This document shows positions 27,054-36,833 of a stretch of DNA of 59,778 nucleotides, one piece after another; position 1 is the stretch's first letter; the number at the start of each line of letters is the position of its first letter. Both the position numbers and the translations under genes were made by a program. The stretch comes from Roseiflexaceae bacterium (lineage in GTDB: Bacteria; Chloroflexota; Chloroflexia; Chloroflexales; Roseiflexaceae), in NCBI GenBank assembly GCA_947474225.1, contig CANJHS010000017.1, positions 1-59,778 of the forward strand, written 5' to 3'. Under the pieces are notes generated by a model. That model had not been told where the DNA came from and did not search any database. It worked only from the letters and a program-made list of their open reading frames with translations.

Positions 27054-29392
27054 CGGCGGAACCTCGAAGTAATTTCGCTCAACACCAACCCTTGCGTCGC
27101 ACCGAAGTCTGGCAATGCCGCGTTTTGGCTATCGGAAAGCAATCCGACGGCAACTTTTTGATTGACTTCGACATACCCAGAACCCGCGACAAGGGTCACC
27201 TCTGTGCCGGTGGGTAAGGAGTCATACGCACTCCGCACAGCCATGATGGTGGGAATCCCCAAGGTGCGCAGAATTGTAGCCGGGTGCGACAACTCAGCTC
27301 CCAATTCGACGATAATCCCCGCACAGTGCTGTGCAATAGAAATCCACTGTGCATCAAAGGTGCGCAGCACCAGGATGACATCGACACGGTCAAATCCCGG
27401 CGGGAGCGCCGCGGCGTTGTAGGTCGGCCGCCAAGTAATGCCCACCACAGAACCGTCGTTGATACTACGGCCTTCGAGGACAACGCGGAGCGGTGACCCA
27501 TCCTCACGCCATCGCATAGGGTCGTCGAAACGCTGCAATGCGGACGGGACATGGAGCTGCGAATAGTATGCCCGTAGCGCAAGTCGTGCTTCGAGCATTT
27601 CGACAGGCATACGCCACCCATGCGAAATGCGCACTAATTCTGCAGGACTGATCATCCACACGACTTCTTGTGATGGCAAATCCCCAGCAGCGACGATACG
27701 GTCGGCGCATTGCAAGATAACCTTGCGTGTGCGTTCGAGCACTTTGAGGTAATCGGATCGGACGGCATCGCGGCCAATCATTGCCTGCTGGAGGACCAGC
27801 CATAGTGGCCATGCAAGCAACCCACGCAGTGTTCGCCGAGCAGTAGGAATAACCGTACTCTGAGCAACCAAACGCTGCAGAATAGGCTGCGGGTGCTCGC
27901 GGTAGCGTGCGGTCGCAATGTCGTATTCGGCCGTGCCACGATGCCCATAGCGCGCCATCAGTTCTTCCCACATTCCCACAAAGACGGGATCACTGGGCAT
28001 CCGACCTGCATGAATGTCATCGAGAACGTCCGGCCGGTTTTCCACAAAATGTTGCAACGGAACCAAATCACTCAAAATTATCCGTTGGGATGATTTGTAG
28101 CGCATACTCCACTCTGCATATACACGCCGCCTGCGCATCCATGATTCGAGTGGGCCAATGATACGCGCAGTCACAAAGTACTCTTGTAGCGACAAAACCG
28201 TCGCTTGCATCAGGACATCTATGAGTTCATCAATATCGCCATGATGTTTGCGTGCACGTTCACTGAGTGTCGCCAATGTCTGCTGAATGGTCCGCGGAGC
28301 CGTCAGTGCCTCCCAATAGAGGAGTACTAATCGCGTCCAAGTACTCCGTAATCGTTCTGCTTGGTGCGGAATAGATACCAATAGCGCATCGTTCAAATCA
28401 CCCAACAACGTCCCCGACACTCCCCACCGCCGCGAGATATCGGCGAGGATCGCATAGTTGACTCGCACCCGTCCGGCGAAGAGTTCAATGAAGCGGCGCT
28501 CATCACTCAATCGTTTGTCTCTGCGCCGAAACAGTGCAAATACATCGCGGCTAACAGAGGCATACAACGCTGCGCTGAAGTACGACGGTAGCTCCGGCAT
28601 GTGGTCCCGCAAATCAACGGATCCGAAGCGTTCGTTACGACGCACCGGTGCGACCTCATGGCGCAATTCGATGAGCCAACACTCCTGCCCATCATCGGCC
28701 CACTCCACCACCCAGCGCGTATCGCCAAATACCAATCGAATTTTTTGGAGCAAAATCTGCAGGCGTTGCGTGAAGGGAAGCGGTGCACTGACAGGCTCTC
28801 CAGGGGCAACCCGCGGCAAGAGCAGCTGTAGTGTATCGGTCTGTCCGCTGGCGAGTTGTTCTGCCGTACCTGGATGATAATTGACGAAGTCATCTTCGAA
28901 ATCCCCGTCAATGATGGTTATCCCTGCATTTTGGGCATCCACCATCGTCATCAGCAAGAGGTCGCGGCGGGCGACCCGTGGGTAGCGCTGGGCAGCAGAC
29001 CAGACGCTACACACCGCCGTCGCAAGCGCATTGGGGTCTCGCCGATCGATGCGCAGGCGTGTCGCCGATGAGGCGTGCATTTGCAGCGGGGCGCCGGACT
29101 GCGTGCTGAATAACGTCCGTACCGCTATTTTGGAGCCGAGGTGCGTCAACGATTGAAAAAGTTGGAATGTATCAATAAACGAATGCATGTCACGCGGCAC
29201 CAGCAACATGTTGTGCATGGCCATCAGATCGTTAGCTTCGGCATAGTGGAGGGCCGATTCAAGCAAGACAGCACTCGGGGGTACGGGTATACCTCGCCGA
29301 GACGCCAAATCGAGTAGCACGCCCTTGGCGCAGACCTCGTGTTTGCTGAGTTTTCCAGTACCGATGGTATATAAAAATGGCGGCTGCGCCAT
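27050..29392 (-). CDS. PEP-utilising / pyruvate phosphate dikinase-like enzyme
   Basis: 780 residues, no signal peptide. The N-terminal half resembles a diverged ATP-grasp PPDK/PEP-synthase nucleotide domain (KLSKHEVCAKGVLLDLASRRGIPVP at the start, AVRTLFSTQSG, then CWLIELR), followed by a helical region. The C-terminus is a PEP-utilising mobile domain: VELGAELSHPATILRTLGIP contains the phosphoryl-carrying His (about residue 703), followed by GTEVTLVAGSGYVEV. There is no C-terminal PEP/pyruvate-binding TIM barrel, so it is neither PpsA nor PpdK; it resembles two-domain phosphotransferases of the rifampin phosphotransferase type in architecture. It overlaps an acyltransferase-3 gene by four bases. 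Substrate unknown; coupling suggests modification of the same envelope molecule. Confidence 0.7.
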   Translation of the reverse strand: MAQPPFLYTIGTGKLSKHEVCAKGVLLDLASRRGIPVPPSAVLLESALHYAEANDLMAMHNMLLVPRDMHSFIDTFQLFQSLTHLGSKIAVRTLFSTQSGAPLQMHASSATRLRIDRRDPNALATAVCSVWSAAQRYPRVARRDLLLMTMVDAQNAGITIIDGDFEDDFVNYHPGTAEQLASGQTDTLQLLLPRVAPGEPVSAPLPFTQRLQILLQKIRLVFGDTRWVVEWADDGQECWLIELRHEVAPVRRNERFGSVDLRDHMPELPSYFSAALYASVSRDVFALFRRRDKRLSDERRFIELFAGRVRVNYAILADISRRWGVSGTLLGDLNDALLVSIPHQAERLRSTWTRLVLLYWEALTAPRTIQQTLATLSERARKHHGDIDELIDVLMQATVLSLQEYFVTARIIGPLESWMRRRRVYAEWSMRYKSSQRIILSDLVPLQHFVENRPDVLDDIHAGRMPSDPVFVGMWEELMARYGHRGTAEYDIATARYREHPQPILQRLVAQSTVIPTARRTLRGLLAWPLWLVLQQAMIGRDAVRSDYLKVLERTRKVILQCADRIVAAGDLPSQEVVWMISPAELVRISHGWRMPVEMLEARLALRAYYSQLHVPSALQRFDDPMRWREDGSPLRVVLEGRSINDGSVVGITWRPTYNAAALPPGFDRVDVILVLRTFDAQWISIAQHCAGIIVELGAELSHPATILRTLGIPTIMAVRSAYDSLPTGTEVTLVAGSGYVEVNQKVAVGLLSDSQNAALPDFGATQGLVLSEITSRFRR

Positions 29393-29488
29393 GACCTTAC
29401 CCGCTCACTATCTGACTCTTCTCTTTCACGGTGTAAGATACGCGGTACTACATACTACCGTTTCTACGAGTGTACATGATTCTGGAGC

Positions 29489-29890
29489 ATGATGGAACAA
29501 CAAAAGCGACCGCAAGCGCAACGCTACGTAGGATTTGTGGCGTTGTACGGATTTTGGAGTATCGCGGTATTGAGTCGGGCATTGAGTCAGTATATCCGTC
29601 TGGACACTGCTGGTCTGCCGACACATCTGTCGCTGCTCGCAGGGCTGATATATCTCGCCATCACCATCTGTGCATGGCGTGGACAGATACGATTAGTCCG
29701 GTGGGGGCTGTGGCTCGAGTGCATCGGGGTTGTGGTAGTCAGCATTGGGGAGCAGTACACGCCGTTGGCCTATGCAAGTGCCTGGTCACACTATGGTGCT
29801 GGCTACCTGATGCTCCCTATCATTTTACCGGTCGGTGGGTTGATTCTGGCGTACCGCGCAATACGCACACACGTGCACCACAGGGTATAA
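29489..29890 (+). CDS. Small four-helix membrane protein of unknown function
   Basis: 133 residues; two adjacent ATGs (29489, 29492) follow GGAG closely, the second being better spaced. Four hydrophobic segments are seen: ~14-30, 45-62, 70-90 and 103-122. Charged residues lie in the loops (WRGQIRLVRWG) and at the C-terminus (RAIRTHVHHRV), so the termini are probably cytoplasmic. It lies 66 bases ahead of leuS on the same strand and may share its transcript. A TATAAT at its 3' end might drive leuS separately. The family is not recognised. Confidence 0.6.
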   Translation: MMEQQKRPQAQRYVGFVALYGFWSIAVLSRALSQYIRLDTAGLPTHLSLLAGLIYLAITICAWRGQIRLVRWGLWLECIGVVVVSIGEQYTPLAYASAWSHYGAGYLMLPIILPVGGLILAYRAIRTHVHHRV

Positions 29891-29956
29891 TGATGCAACT
29901 CTCAACCTCGGCATGCACACGTGTGCCAGAGATTTTATCTGATGCAGGAGCGGCGC

Positions 29957-32608
29957 ATGTCCGACAGCAAACGCGATCGTTTTGATCCGTCAATCGAACC
30001 TAAATGGCGTGAATTTTGGGCCAAAGAAGGCACCTTCACTGCCGGACGTCGCCCGAGCGCACCCCCACGATATATTCTCGAAATGTTCCCGTACCCGAGT
30101 GGGGACCTGCACATCGGTCACCTCAAAAACTACGTCATCGGCGACGTCCTGACGCGCTTTTATGTGTCGCGCGGGTACGACGTGATGCATCCGTTTGGCT
30201 GGGACGCCTTTGGGCTGCCAGCCGAAAATGCCGCCATCAAGAAGGGTATAAAGCCTTCCGATTGGACCTACGGCAACATCCAAGAATCCAAAGGCTCATT
30301 GGCCATTGCGGGTATCATGTACGATTGGTCCCGCGAGCTCGCCACCTGTGCGCCGGATTACTACCGTTGGACGCAGTGGTTGTTCCAAATCCTCTACAAA
30401 CGTGGCCTGGCCTACCGCTCCAAATCATTGGTCAATTGGGACCCCATCGACCAAACGGTGCTCGCCAACGAGCAAGTCGATGCCGAGGGGCGCAGCTGGC
30501 GCAGTGGTGCAAAAGTCGAAAAGCGCGAGCTTGAGCAGTGGTTCTTCAAAATCACCGACTACGCCGAGCGCCTCCTCCAGGACCTCGACAAACTCACCGA
30601 ATGGCCCGAGCAAGTCAAAACTATGCAGCGGAATTGGATCGGCAAAAGCGAAGGCGCTGAAGTCGTTTTTGGCTCGAAAGCCGGCGACCTCGTGGTCTTC
30701 ACGACCCGGCCAGACACGCTGTGGGGCGCCACCTTCATGGTACTCGCACCCGAGCACCCACTCGTTGCAGCCTTGACCAGCCCCGACAAGCAGGCCGAAG
30801 TCATCGCCTACATCAACAAAGCGAAGCTCACCAAAGAGATTGACCGAGCCAGCACGTCGCGCGACAAAACCGGCGTCTTCCTCGGCGCATACGCTACCAA
30901 TCCAGTCAACGGCGCCCAAATTCCCATCTGGATTGCTGATTATGTCCTGATGGGCTACGGCACCGGTGCCATCATGGCCGTACCTGCACACGACCAGCGC
31001 GACTTCGACTTCGCACGCCACTTCGGACTCGATATCATCGTCGTTGTGCAGCCTGAGGGCACGCACCTCGATGGCAAAACGATGACCGAGTCAATGCCCG
31101 GCGATGGCCTGATGGTCAACTCAGGCCCGCTCGACGGTATGCCTGCCGGCAAAGGCGACGGGCAGAGCGTCAAAGCCGCTATCTCCTGGTTGGTCGGCAA
31201 CCAGAAAGGCAAAGGTACGATTACCTACCGCCTGCGTGACTGGCTCATTTCGCGTCAGCGGTATTGGGGCGCGCCCATCCCGATGCTCTACCTCGAAGAC
31301 GGCACGATGGTGCCCGATCCGCGCTTGCCGGTCGAATTGCCCGAGGTCGAAGACTACCTCCCCAAGGGCAAATCTCCATTGGCCACCGCCACCGAATGGG
31401 TGAATACGATTGATCCGGTGAGTGGCAAACCGGCCCGGCGCGACACCGACACGATGGATACGTTCGTTGACTCTTCGTGGTATTTCTTGCGCTATGCAGA
31501 TGCCCAGAACGACCAAGAAATCTTCGGCGCAGACGCCATCACCCGCTGGATGCCCGTACACCAATACATCGGCGGCATCGAGCATGCGATTTTGCATTTG
31601 CTCTATTCTCGCTTTATCACCAAGGTCCTGTACGACGAGGGGTTGGTGCCAGAAGACGAGCCATTCAAGGCATTATTCACCCAAGGGATGGTGCAACGCC
31701 GGGTGCGCACCGACCTCGAAGGCAGCGCCACACACGTCACCTTCAACGAGGATTTGCGGCGCAAGTTCGACTTGCCGGCAGGCTCGCAAACCATCGCGGC
31801 TGCCCGCATTGCCCTCAAGCCACACGGCTACGCACTCGAAGGTGACGTCCGTGGCTGGCAAGCGGTCAGTGGTCCGGTCACCATGTCGAAAAGCGCTGGC
31901 AACGGCATACCAGTTGGCCCATTTGTGCGCCAATACGGCTCGGATGTGGCCCGTATTGTCGTTTTGTTTGCTGCCCCACCCGAAAACAGCATGGAGTGGA
32001 CCGACGAAGGTGTGGCAGGTGCACAACGCTTCCTCAACCGTATCATGGCACTCTTTATGACCGAGTCTGTTGCCGTCAGCGCACATCGCATGGGTAGCGT
32101 TCGTACCGCAGATGTGGCAGAGCATGAGAAAGAATTGTGGCGGGCATTGCATTTCGCCATCAAGAAAATCTCGGCAGATACCGATTCATTCCGCTTTAAC
32201 ACGGCCATCGCAGCAATGATGGAACTCCTCAACGAAGTCCAGCGCTTTCGCAACGAACACCCGGTCGGGGCGGTCTACTGCGAAGTGGCCCACGTCTTTA
32301 CGCGCTTACTCAGCCCCTTTGCACCCCACTTGTCCGAAGAACTCTTCTCTGCCTTCGGTGGGACCGGGAGTGTCTACGATGCGGGCTGGCCCGGCTTTGA
32401 TGAATCAGCATTGCTGGTCAGCGAAATCGAAGTCGTCCTGCAAGTCAACAGCAAGGTCCGCGGGCGCATCATGGTACCGGCCGCAGCCGATGCAACCCAA
32501 CTCGAAGAATGGGCACGTAATAACGCCCGTATCCAAGAGCTCATCGGCAATGCAGTAATCAAAAAAGTCATTGTCATCCCTGGTAAGTTGGTGAACTTCG
32601 TCGTCTAA
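29957..32608 (+). CDS. leuS: Leucyl-tRNA synthetase
   Basis: 883 residues from ATG at 29957, 6 bases after AGGAG. Class I motifs: HIGH at residues 52-55 within [19 protein letters not shown], and MSKS within [10 protein letters not shown] (~640), followed by YGSDVAR. The CP1 editing insert is present between them ([14 protein letters not shown], then [17 protein letters not shown] with the hydrolytic Asp). The C-terminal anticodon-binding and leucine-specific domains end with [14 protein letters not shown]. It charges tRNA-Leu in the cytoplasm. Size and order agree with bacterial LeuS. The upstream longer frame to 29921 has no RBS. A terminator-like region follows the stop codon. Confidence 0.97.
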   Translation: MSDSKRDRFDPSIEPKWREFWAKEGTFTAGRRPSAPPRYILEMFPYPSGDLHIGHLKNYVIGDVLTRFYVSRGYDVMHPFGWDAFGLPAENAAIKKGIKPSDWTYGNIQESKGSLAIAGIMYDWSRELATCAPDYYRWTQWLFQILYKRGLAYRSKSLVNWDPIDQTVLANEQVDAEGRSWRSGAKVEKRELEQWFFKITDYAERLLQDLDKLTEWPEQVKTMQRNWIGKSEGAEVVFGSKAGDLVVFTTRPDTLWGATFMVLAPEHPLVAALTSPDKQAEVIAYINKAKLTKEIDRASTSRDKTGVFLGAYATNPVNGAQIPIWIADYVLMGYGTGAIMAVPAHDQRDFDFARHFGLDIIVVVQPEGTHLDGKTMTESMPGDGLMVNSGPLDGMPAGKGDGQSVKAAISWLVGNQKGKGTITYRLRDWLISRQRYWGAPIPMLYLEDGTMVPDPRLPVELPEVEDYLPKGKSPLATATEWVNTIDPVSGKPARRDTDTMDTFVDSSWYFLRYADAQNDQEIFGADAITRWMPVHQYIGGIEHAILHLLYSRFITKVLYDEGLVPEDEPFKALFTQGMVQRRVRTDLEGSATHVTFNEDLRRKFDLPAGSQTIAAARIALKPHGYALEGDVRGWQAVSGPVTMSKSAGNGIPVGPFVRQYGSDVARIVVLFAAPPENSMEWTDEGVAGAQRFLNRIMALFMTESVAVSAHRMGSVRTADVAEHEKELWRALHFAIKKISADTDSFRFNTAIAAMMELLNEVQRFRNEHPVGAVYCEVAHVFTRLLSPFAPHLSEELFSAFGGTGSVYDAGWPGFDESALLVSEIEVVLQVNSKVRGRIMVPAAADATQLEEWARNNARIQELIGNAVIKKVIVIPGKLVNFVV

Positions 32609-32612
32609 CTCG

Positions 32613-32661
32613 CCCGTCCGAGAGAAAGGACGGGATGTTTCGCACGAATCATCCCGTTTTT
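32613..32661 (+). terminator. Terminator after leuS with an overlapping alternative hairpin
   Basis: ACGGGATG (32630-32637) pairs with CATCCCGT (32650-32657) and is followed by TTTTTC. An upstream stem CCCGTCC (32613-32619) with GGACGGG (32628-32634) uses the same bases, so the two cannot form together. It could be a plain terminator or an attenuator for the ACT-domain gene starting at 32667. Confidence 0.6.
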
Positions 32662-32666
32662 CATAT

Positions 32667-33050
32667 ATGCTCACCCTCAAACGATTACCAGACAGATACA
32701 CCATCTGGCAGCTCCCCGTCGATGCAGTGCCGCCAGCACTGCCCGTCAGCGTCTTTGCCGCCGTATTGCGTAGCCCAACCGAACTGTCGGGAGTGTGCCC
32801 ATCCGCACATGCGCCGACAGGTGCACTGCTCGACGAAGGCTGGTGGTGCCTGCAATTCATTGGACCGTTCGATCTCACGCTGACGGGCATCATGGTACAA
32901 ATCGCCGCACCATTGGCGCAGGCGCAGGTGCCTATTTTCACCTTGGCGACGTACAACACCGATTACATCCTCGTGCCACAGCTGCGCTACCACGATGCCA
33001 AGGCGGCGATTATGGCTGCGGGTCATCGCATCGTGGAGGATACGCAATGA
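32667..33050 (+). CDS. ACT-domain protein (aspartokinase-ACT-like)
   Basis: 127 residues. The C-terminal half (WCLQFIGPFDLTLTGIMVQIA, then LAQAQVPIFTLATYNTDYILV and KAAIMAAGHRIV) has the beta-alpha-beta-beta-alpha-beta pattern of the ACT_7/CASTOR-like family, with the VPIF.LATY.TDYILV signature. Such small proteins bind amino acids or act as regulatory subunits; no ligand is known for them in bacteria. Its stop codon overlaps the ATG of the methyltransferase gene (ATGA), so they are coupled. It starts 58 bases after leuS, so readthrough from leuS is possible. Confidence 0.78.
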   Translation: MLTLKRLPDRYTIWQLPVDAVPPALPVSVFAAVLRSPTELSGVCPSAHAPTGALLDEGWWCLQFIGPFDLTLTGIMVQIAAPLAQAQVPIFTLATYNTDYILVPQLRYHDAKAAIMAAGHRIVEDTQ

Positions 33051-33802
33051 CACTCAGAGCACAGCAGAATCACTTCGCCGCCGTCGCTGGCCACTATGCG
33101 TCGTATCGACCGAGCTACCCTGTGTCACTCATCCACGACATCGTGCAACTGGCGGGCGGAGCGCACATTACGGCGCTCGATGTGGCTGCGGGCAATGGCC
33201 AAGCGACGAACACGCTCGCCTCAGTGTGTGCGCAGGTCTATGCGAGCGATCTCGCGTATAGTCAAATCGCGGCGATGCCTCGGCAGCCCAATGTCCACCC
33301 CTATGTCTCACGCGCCGAACAAACCGGACTCCCCGACAAGAGCATCGACCTTATCTGCGTGGCGCAAGCGCTGCATTGGTTCGATGGAGACGCGTTCCAC
33401 CGCGAAGTACGGCGCATCGGCAAACCAGGCGGCGTGATTGCCGTTTGGACCTATGCGTTGCTCCGGGCCACGCCCGCATTGACCGCCATTATTGACGATA
33501 TCTATGCCGAAACGGCAGCGCATTGGCCTGCCGATCGTGCCCATGTCGACAACCACTACGCGACACTCCCGTTCCCGTATACGCGCATCCCCTACAACGC
33601 CCCGCCCATGCAGGTCGATTTTACGCGGGAGCGCTTGCAAGGCTATCTGCAAACCTGGTCTGGTGTGCAACGCGCCATCAAAGCCGGTAATCCCGATCCT
33701 GTCGCCGCCCGCGCCGACGCATTTGCGGCTGCCTGGGTGCAGGCAGCCGATGCACCGGTGTCCTTTACGTTCGACATGACCGTGCTGTTAGGCCGGTTGT
33801 AG
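33047..33802 (+). CDS. Class I SAM-dependent methyltransferase
   Basis: 251 residues from the ATG overlapping the preceding stop by four bases; the longer open frame upstream to 32795 is a shadow of the ACT gene. Motif I ALDVAAGNGQAT (about residues 44-55), an acidic residue after strand 2 (VYASDLAYSQIA), and motif IV SIDLICVAQALHWFD are intact, the last being the typical QALHWF signature of the Methyltransf_11 family close to yeast Crg1/trans-aconitate methyltransferase. Substrate is not predictable. Its last 15 bases overlap the end of the convergent GT87-like gene. Confidence 0.85.
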   Translation: MTLRAQQNHFAAVAGHYASYRPSYPVSLIHDIVQLAGGAHITALDVAAGNGQATNTLASVCAQVYASDLAYSQIAAMPRQPNVHPYVSRAEQTGLPDKSIDLICVAQALHWFDGDAFHREVRRIGKPGGVIAVWTYALLRATPALTAIIDDIYAETAAHWPADRAHVDNHYATLPFPYTRIPYNAPPMQVDFTRERLQGYLQTWSGVQRAIKAGNPDPVAARADAFAAAWVQAADAPVSFTFDMTVLLGRL

Positions 33803-35959
33803 GCGGCGCCAGAGTGACACCCACCAGGTCGCCCAGGTACCACGGGTACGGACGACTTCTGTTGTCAACAACACCAGCAGCAACAAAATCGCATAGAGCT
33901 TGTACGATCCCAGCAGCAGCGTCACCGCGCCAAAGTCCTCGGGATAATTAAAGCTCCGGTAATTGCCATAGGCGATGAACCCAAAGCTGACCGCATAGGC
34001 TGCGGCCCGGCGCAGGGACAATGTGCCGTCGGCATGATGCCAGACCACGATCCAAAAGACCAAGACCATCAGGGTAAAGTAATGCATCCACGCGACGGGG
34101 ATAGCCAGCACCATCAACATCACAAACAACCCATATTGGATGGCAAAGCTGCTCGAAGTGGTCTCGGTGTCACGCAGCGCCAGCAGACAGACTCCTGCCG
34201 AGATTGCCATCGACACGATCGATGCGATGCGTGCGATAGCGGCAATCCCGAACCGATTCATGACGAATGGATTGGCGTAGAATCGGGTCAAAAATCCAGC
34301 AATGGTCTGATTTTCTATCCATGCGGTGGTGCCGCCCACATTGCCGACGACCTTGGTGAGGTAGAGCCAATGTACATCCCAACCCATCACCACGACGGCA
34401 ATACCGTTCCAGGCAAGCATGCCAATCACAAAGCCGAGTAACCCCCACCAGCGCCGTTTGATAAAAAAGAACGCCAAAAAAAGCACCGGGTAGATTTTGA
34501 GCGACGTCAGCAATGCCACCGCCACCCCAGCCCAGCCGTCCCGATTGCTGCGCAGTGCCCACAGAATGAGTGTCATGCAGAACAACAAAATCACATCAGT
34601 CTGTCCATAATTAATGGTCTCGTAGAGCGGCTGCATACTCGTCAACACAAGCAACACCGCTAGCCACCACCATAGTCGAGCGGGCTTGAGCATCCGCAAC
34701 CAGATCGCCGCTGTCCCCAGGTAGAGAACAATATTGAGGACGCGGAATCCGTTGAGGATCTGTAACGTGTCATAGCCGACAAACGGCGTAAACAACATGA
34801 TGTAGAATGGCGGACGCTTGTACCCCGCAAACGGATTATCTGCCACGTTTGAGACCATATACAGGACCCCGGTATCGACCCAGCGCTTGGCGGCGTCTAC
34901 CCAGATGCTGAAGTCGCCACTGCCGTAGCGAAAAATCCGCGCAAAAATGGTCGACTGAAAGGCCACCGACAGCACCACCATGACTCCCAACGGCAACCAG
35001 CGCAGATATGCATCGAGGGCGCGATCAGACTGCAATGACCACCGCACGGCGATACTGCCCAACAACAATACCGCACCCAGCCAGCCCATCCACGCGTCAT
35101 AGTCGTAGGAACGGATGTAGACGTTGTCTGCGATGAGGACCTGCTGGATGAATGGTATCGTCCACCAGGCAAGCGCAAACAAAACGGGTAAATCAGCTCC
35201 ACGTACCTGGAGCTGATTATCAATCAACCCGCTCAGCCGCGCGATTCCCACTGCGATTAGACCTATCCCTCCGGCCGCCACGAACCACCACAGGTACGGC
35301 CACGTTGCGATGGGCGCAAGTGCAATCAGGCTAATCGGGATAAGCACGCCGACAACGGCCACTGCACACGCCCAACGCGGTGTTGCCCCACCCAAAAAAG
35401 CTGCGATACAGCACAGAGTCGCCATCAGGAGTGCTAATCCCAGTGGGTACGCGTATCCAGCCACAGCCCCTGCGACGGTGGGTGACGCAATGGCTCCGCC
35501 AAAGACATATCCCAATCTGCGGCCATCATTGCCAATGGACAGTACCGTACTGGTGATGTCGACCGTGCGATCCCAGCGCCATAGGCCGTGGGGAACGGTC
35601 AGCAAATTGTATACACGGGACGTACCACTGACTATCGACCATGACACACTCCCCTGTTGGCCCGCGTTCATGGTCACCACAGGAGCGGCGCTGTCACTCG
35701 GATAGCCATTTTGGAGTGAAAGGGTCAGTATGTGCGGCACATCCACCAGCGTGGGGATGCGCAGTTGATTGGAATTGCGCGACCAACGATGCGCGTCTTC
35801 GCGTACATAGAATCCAACGAACAGATGCCGATCCGCGTCTGCCACAGGTATGACCATATGGCGCGCATCGACGCGCAATACCACACCCAACATTGCAGTT
35901 GCTGCGACGAGGCAGGCGAGCAACCAGGCAGTCATCCAAGATTGTATTCGTAGTGGCAT
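33788..35959 (-). CDS. Multi-pass membrane protein with GT87-like (DUF2029) mannosyltransferase region
   Basis: 723 residues from ATG at 35959 (GAGG 5 bases upstream). A signal-anchor helix (MTAWLLACLVAATAMLGVVL) precedes a ~130-residue extracytoplasmic domain (LFVGFYVREDAHRWSRNSNQL ... IGNDGRRLGYVFGG). About six helices follow, then from ~320 a GT-C type region: IFRYGSGDFSIWVDAAKRWVDTG with acidic Asp, NPFAGYKRPPFYIMLF, and further helices with ILWALRSNRDGWAGVAVALL and SLKIYPVLFLAFFFIKRRWW, which is typical of GT87. The predicted role is transfer of sugar from a polyprenyl phosphate donor outside the membrane. The same N-terminal domain caps the acyltransferase at 24933-27053. Confidence 0.75.
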   Translation of the reverse strand: MPLRIQSWMTAWLLACLVAATAMLGVVLRVDARHMVIPVADADRHLFVGFYVREDAHRWSRNSNQLRIPTLVDVPHILTLSLQNGYPSDSAAPVVTMNAGQQGSVSWSIVSGTSRVYNLLTVPHGLWRWDRTVDITSTVLSIGNDGRRLGYVFGGAIASPTVAGAVAGYAYPLGLALLMATLCCIAAFLGGATPRWACAVAVVGVLIPISLIALAPIATWPYLWWFVAAGGIGLIAVGIARLSGLIDNQLQVRGADLPVLFALAWWTIPFIQQVLIADNVYIRSYDYDAWMGWLGAVLLLGSIAVRWSLQSDRALDAYLRWLPLGVMVVLSVAFQSTIFARIFRYGSGDFSIWVDAAKRWVDTGVLYMVSNVADNPFAGYKRPPFYIMLFTPFVGYDTLQILNGFRVLNIVLYLGTAAIWLRMLKPARLWWWLAVLLVLTSMQPLYETINYGQTDVILLFCMTLILWALRSNRDGWAGVAVALLTSLKIYPVLFLAFFFIKRRWWGLLGFVIGMLAWNGIAVVVMGWDVHWLYLTKVVGNVGGTTAWIENQTIAGFLTRFYANPFVMNRFGIAAIARIASIVSMAISAGVCLLALRDTETTSSSFAIQYGLFVMLMVLAIPVAWMHYFTLMVLVFWIVVWHHADGTLSLRRAAAYAVSFGFIAYGNYRSFNYPEDFGAVTLLLGSYKLYAILLLLVLLTTEVVRTRGTWATWWVSLWRRLQPA

Positions 35960-36154
35960 TGCGCCTCGCTGTCGACATGATTGTTCGTTTATTTTACCGT
36001 ACACTGGCAGCCCATCGATTGTGCTGATGCATCACATCACGCACGTCGGGTGATGGTCCAGCGATGAGACAGTGGCAACGTCTCCTGCGGCGAGCAGTCG
36101 CGATATGTTACGATAGTGAGTAGTACATTCAGCAATCGGCGGAGTTTGGGTTCC

Positions 36155-36709
36155 ATGACGCGCAAAACTGATTCCCTGTTAAATTTCGCAAATATCACCC
36201 TCCACCGCGCCCGTCTGACCGAGCTGACCAACGTCCAAGCGTTGTTAGAAGAGTGTGCCACCCAGTTCAGACTGGCCCACGGCTTAGGGATGTGGGGCAT
36301 TGCCACCACGACCCGCCAACTCGAGCGCCATACCACATCGAACCAGATTATGCTGGTGCAATATATGGGGGTCAGTGTGGCCACATTCACCCTCACCAGA
36401 GTCGCCCCTCATTGGGTCACACCGGGCGTCTTCGAAGACGATTCGCTCAGCGCTGCCTATTTGAGCGATTTTGTGGTCATGCCTTCGTTCCGCCAACGTG
36501 GGGTGGGCAGCTGGTGCATCGAAAAAGCGTGTGACTATGCACGCACACATCAGGCCAGTGTTTTGCGGACCGCTGTCTACACGCAGCTCCAAGATTCATT
36601 GACCTTTGCATTGACTGTTGGCTTCATCCCCAGTATGGGCACAACCCACCCCGATCGTACCTACCTCGAAAAGCCCGTCATTCCATTGGACGTCCGTCCC
36701 ATGGAATGA
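36155..36709 (+). CDS. GNAT-family N-acetyltransferase
   Basis: 184 residues from ATG at 36155, the start in line with GGAG upstream; the open frame continues to 36116 without a good site. The acetyl-CoA-binding motif A is FVVMPSFRQRGVGSWCIEKACDYA (RQRGVG loop, about residues 115-135), followed by VLRTAVYTQLQDSLTFALTVGF, the usual motif B. The N-terminus (LLEECATQFRLAHGLGMW) resembles GNATs that act on small amine substrates. Substrate unknown. Monocistronic, convergent with the MFS gene. Confidence 0.82.
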   Translation: MTRKTDSLLNFANITLHRARLTELTNVQALLEECATQFRLAHGLGMWGIATTTRQLERHTTSNQIMLVQYMGVSVATFTLTRVAPHWVTPGVFEDDSLSAAYLSDFVVMPSFRQRGVGSWCIEKACDYARTHQASVLRTAVYTQLQDSLTFALTVGFIPSMGTTHPDRTYLEKPVIPLDVRPME

Positions 36710-36785
36710 CCTACGCACTATCGTTGCCTGCAGGATAGCGCCCGATTGTCGTCTGCCATACGTCCGCCGGTGCCAAAACACCGTA

Positions 36786-36833
36786 CCGCCCCGCAGAACA
36801 CCGTGCTTAGTGCACTGTGCCTGGGGCGGTTTT
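36786..36833 (+). terminator. Candidate terminator after the acetyltransferase gene
   Basis: CCGCCCC (36786-36792) pairs with GGGGCGG (36823-36829), followed by TTTT. The loop is long (30 bases) and the right arm lies inside the 3' end of the convergent MFS gene. Confidence 0.4.
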
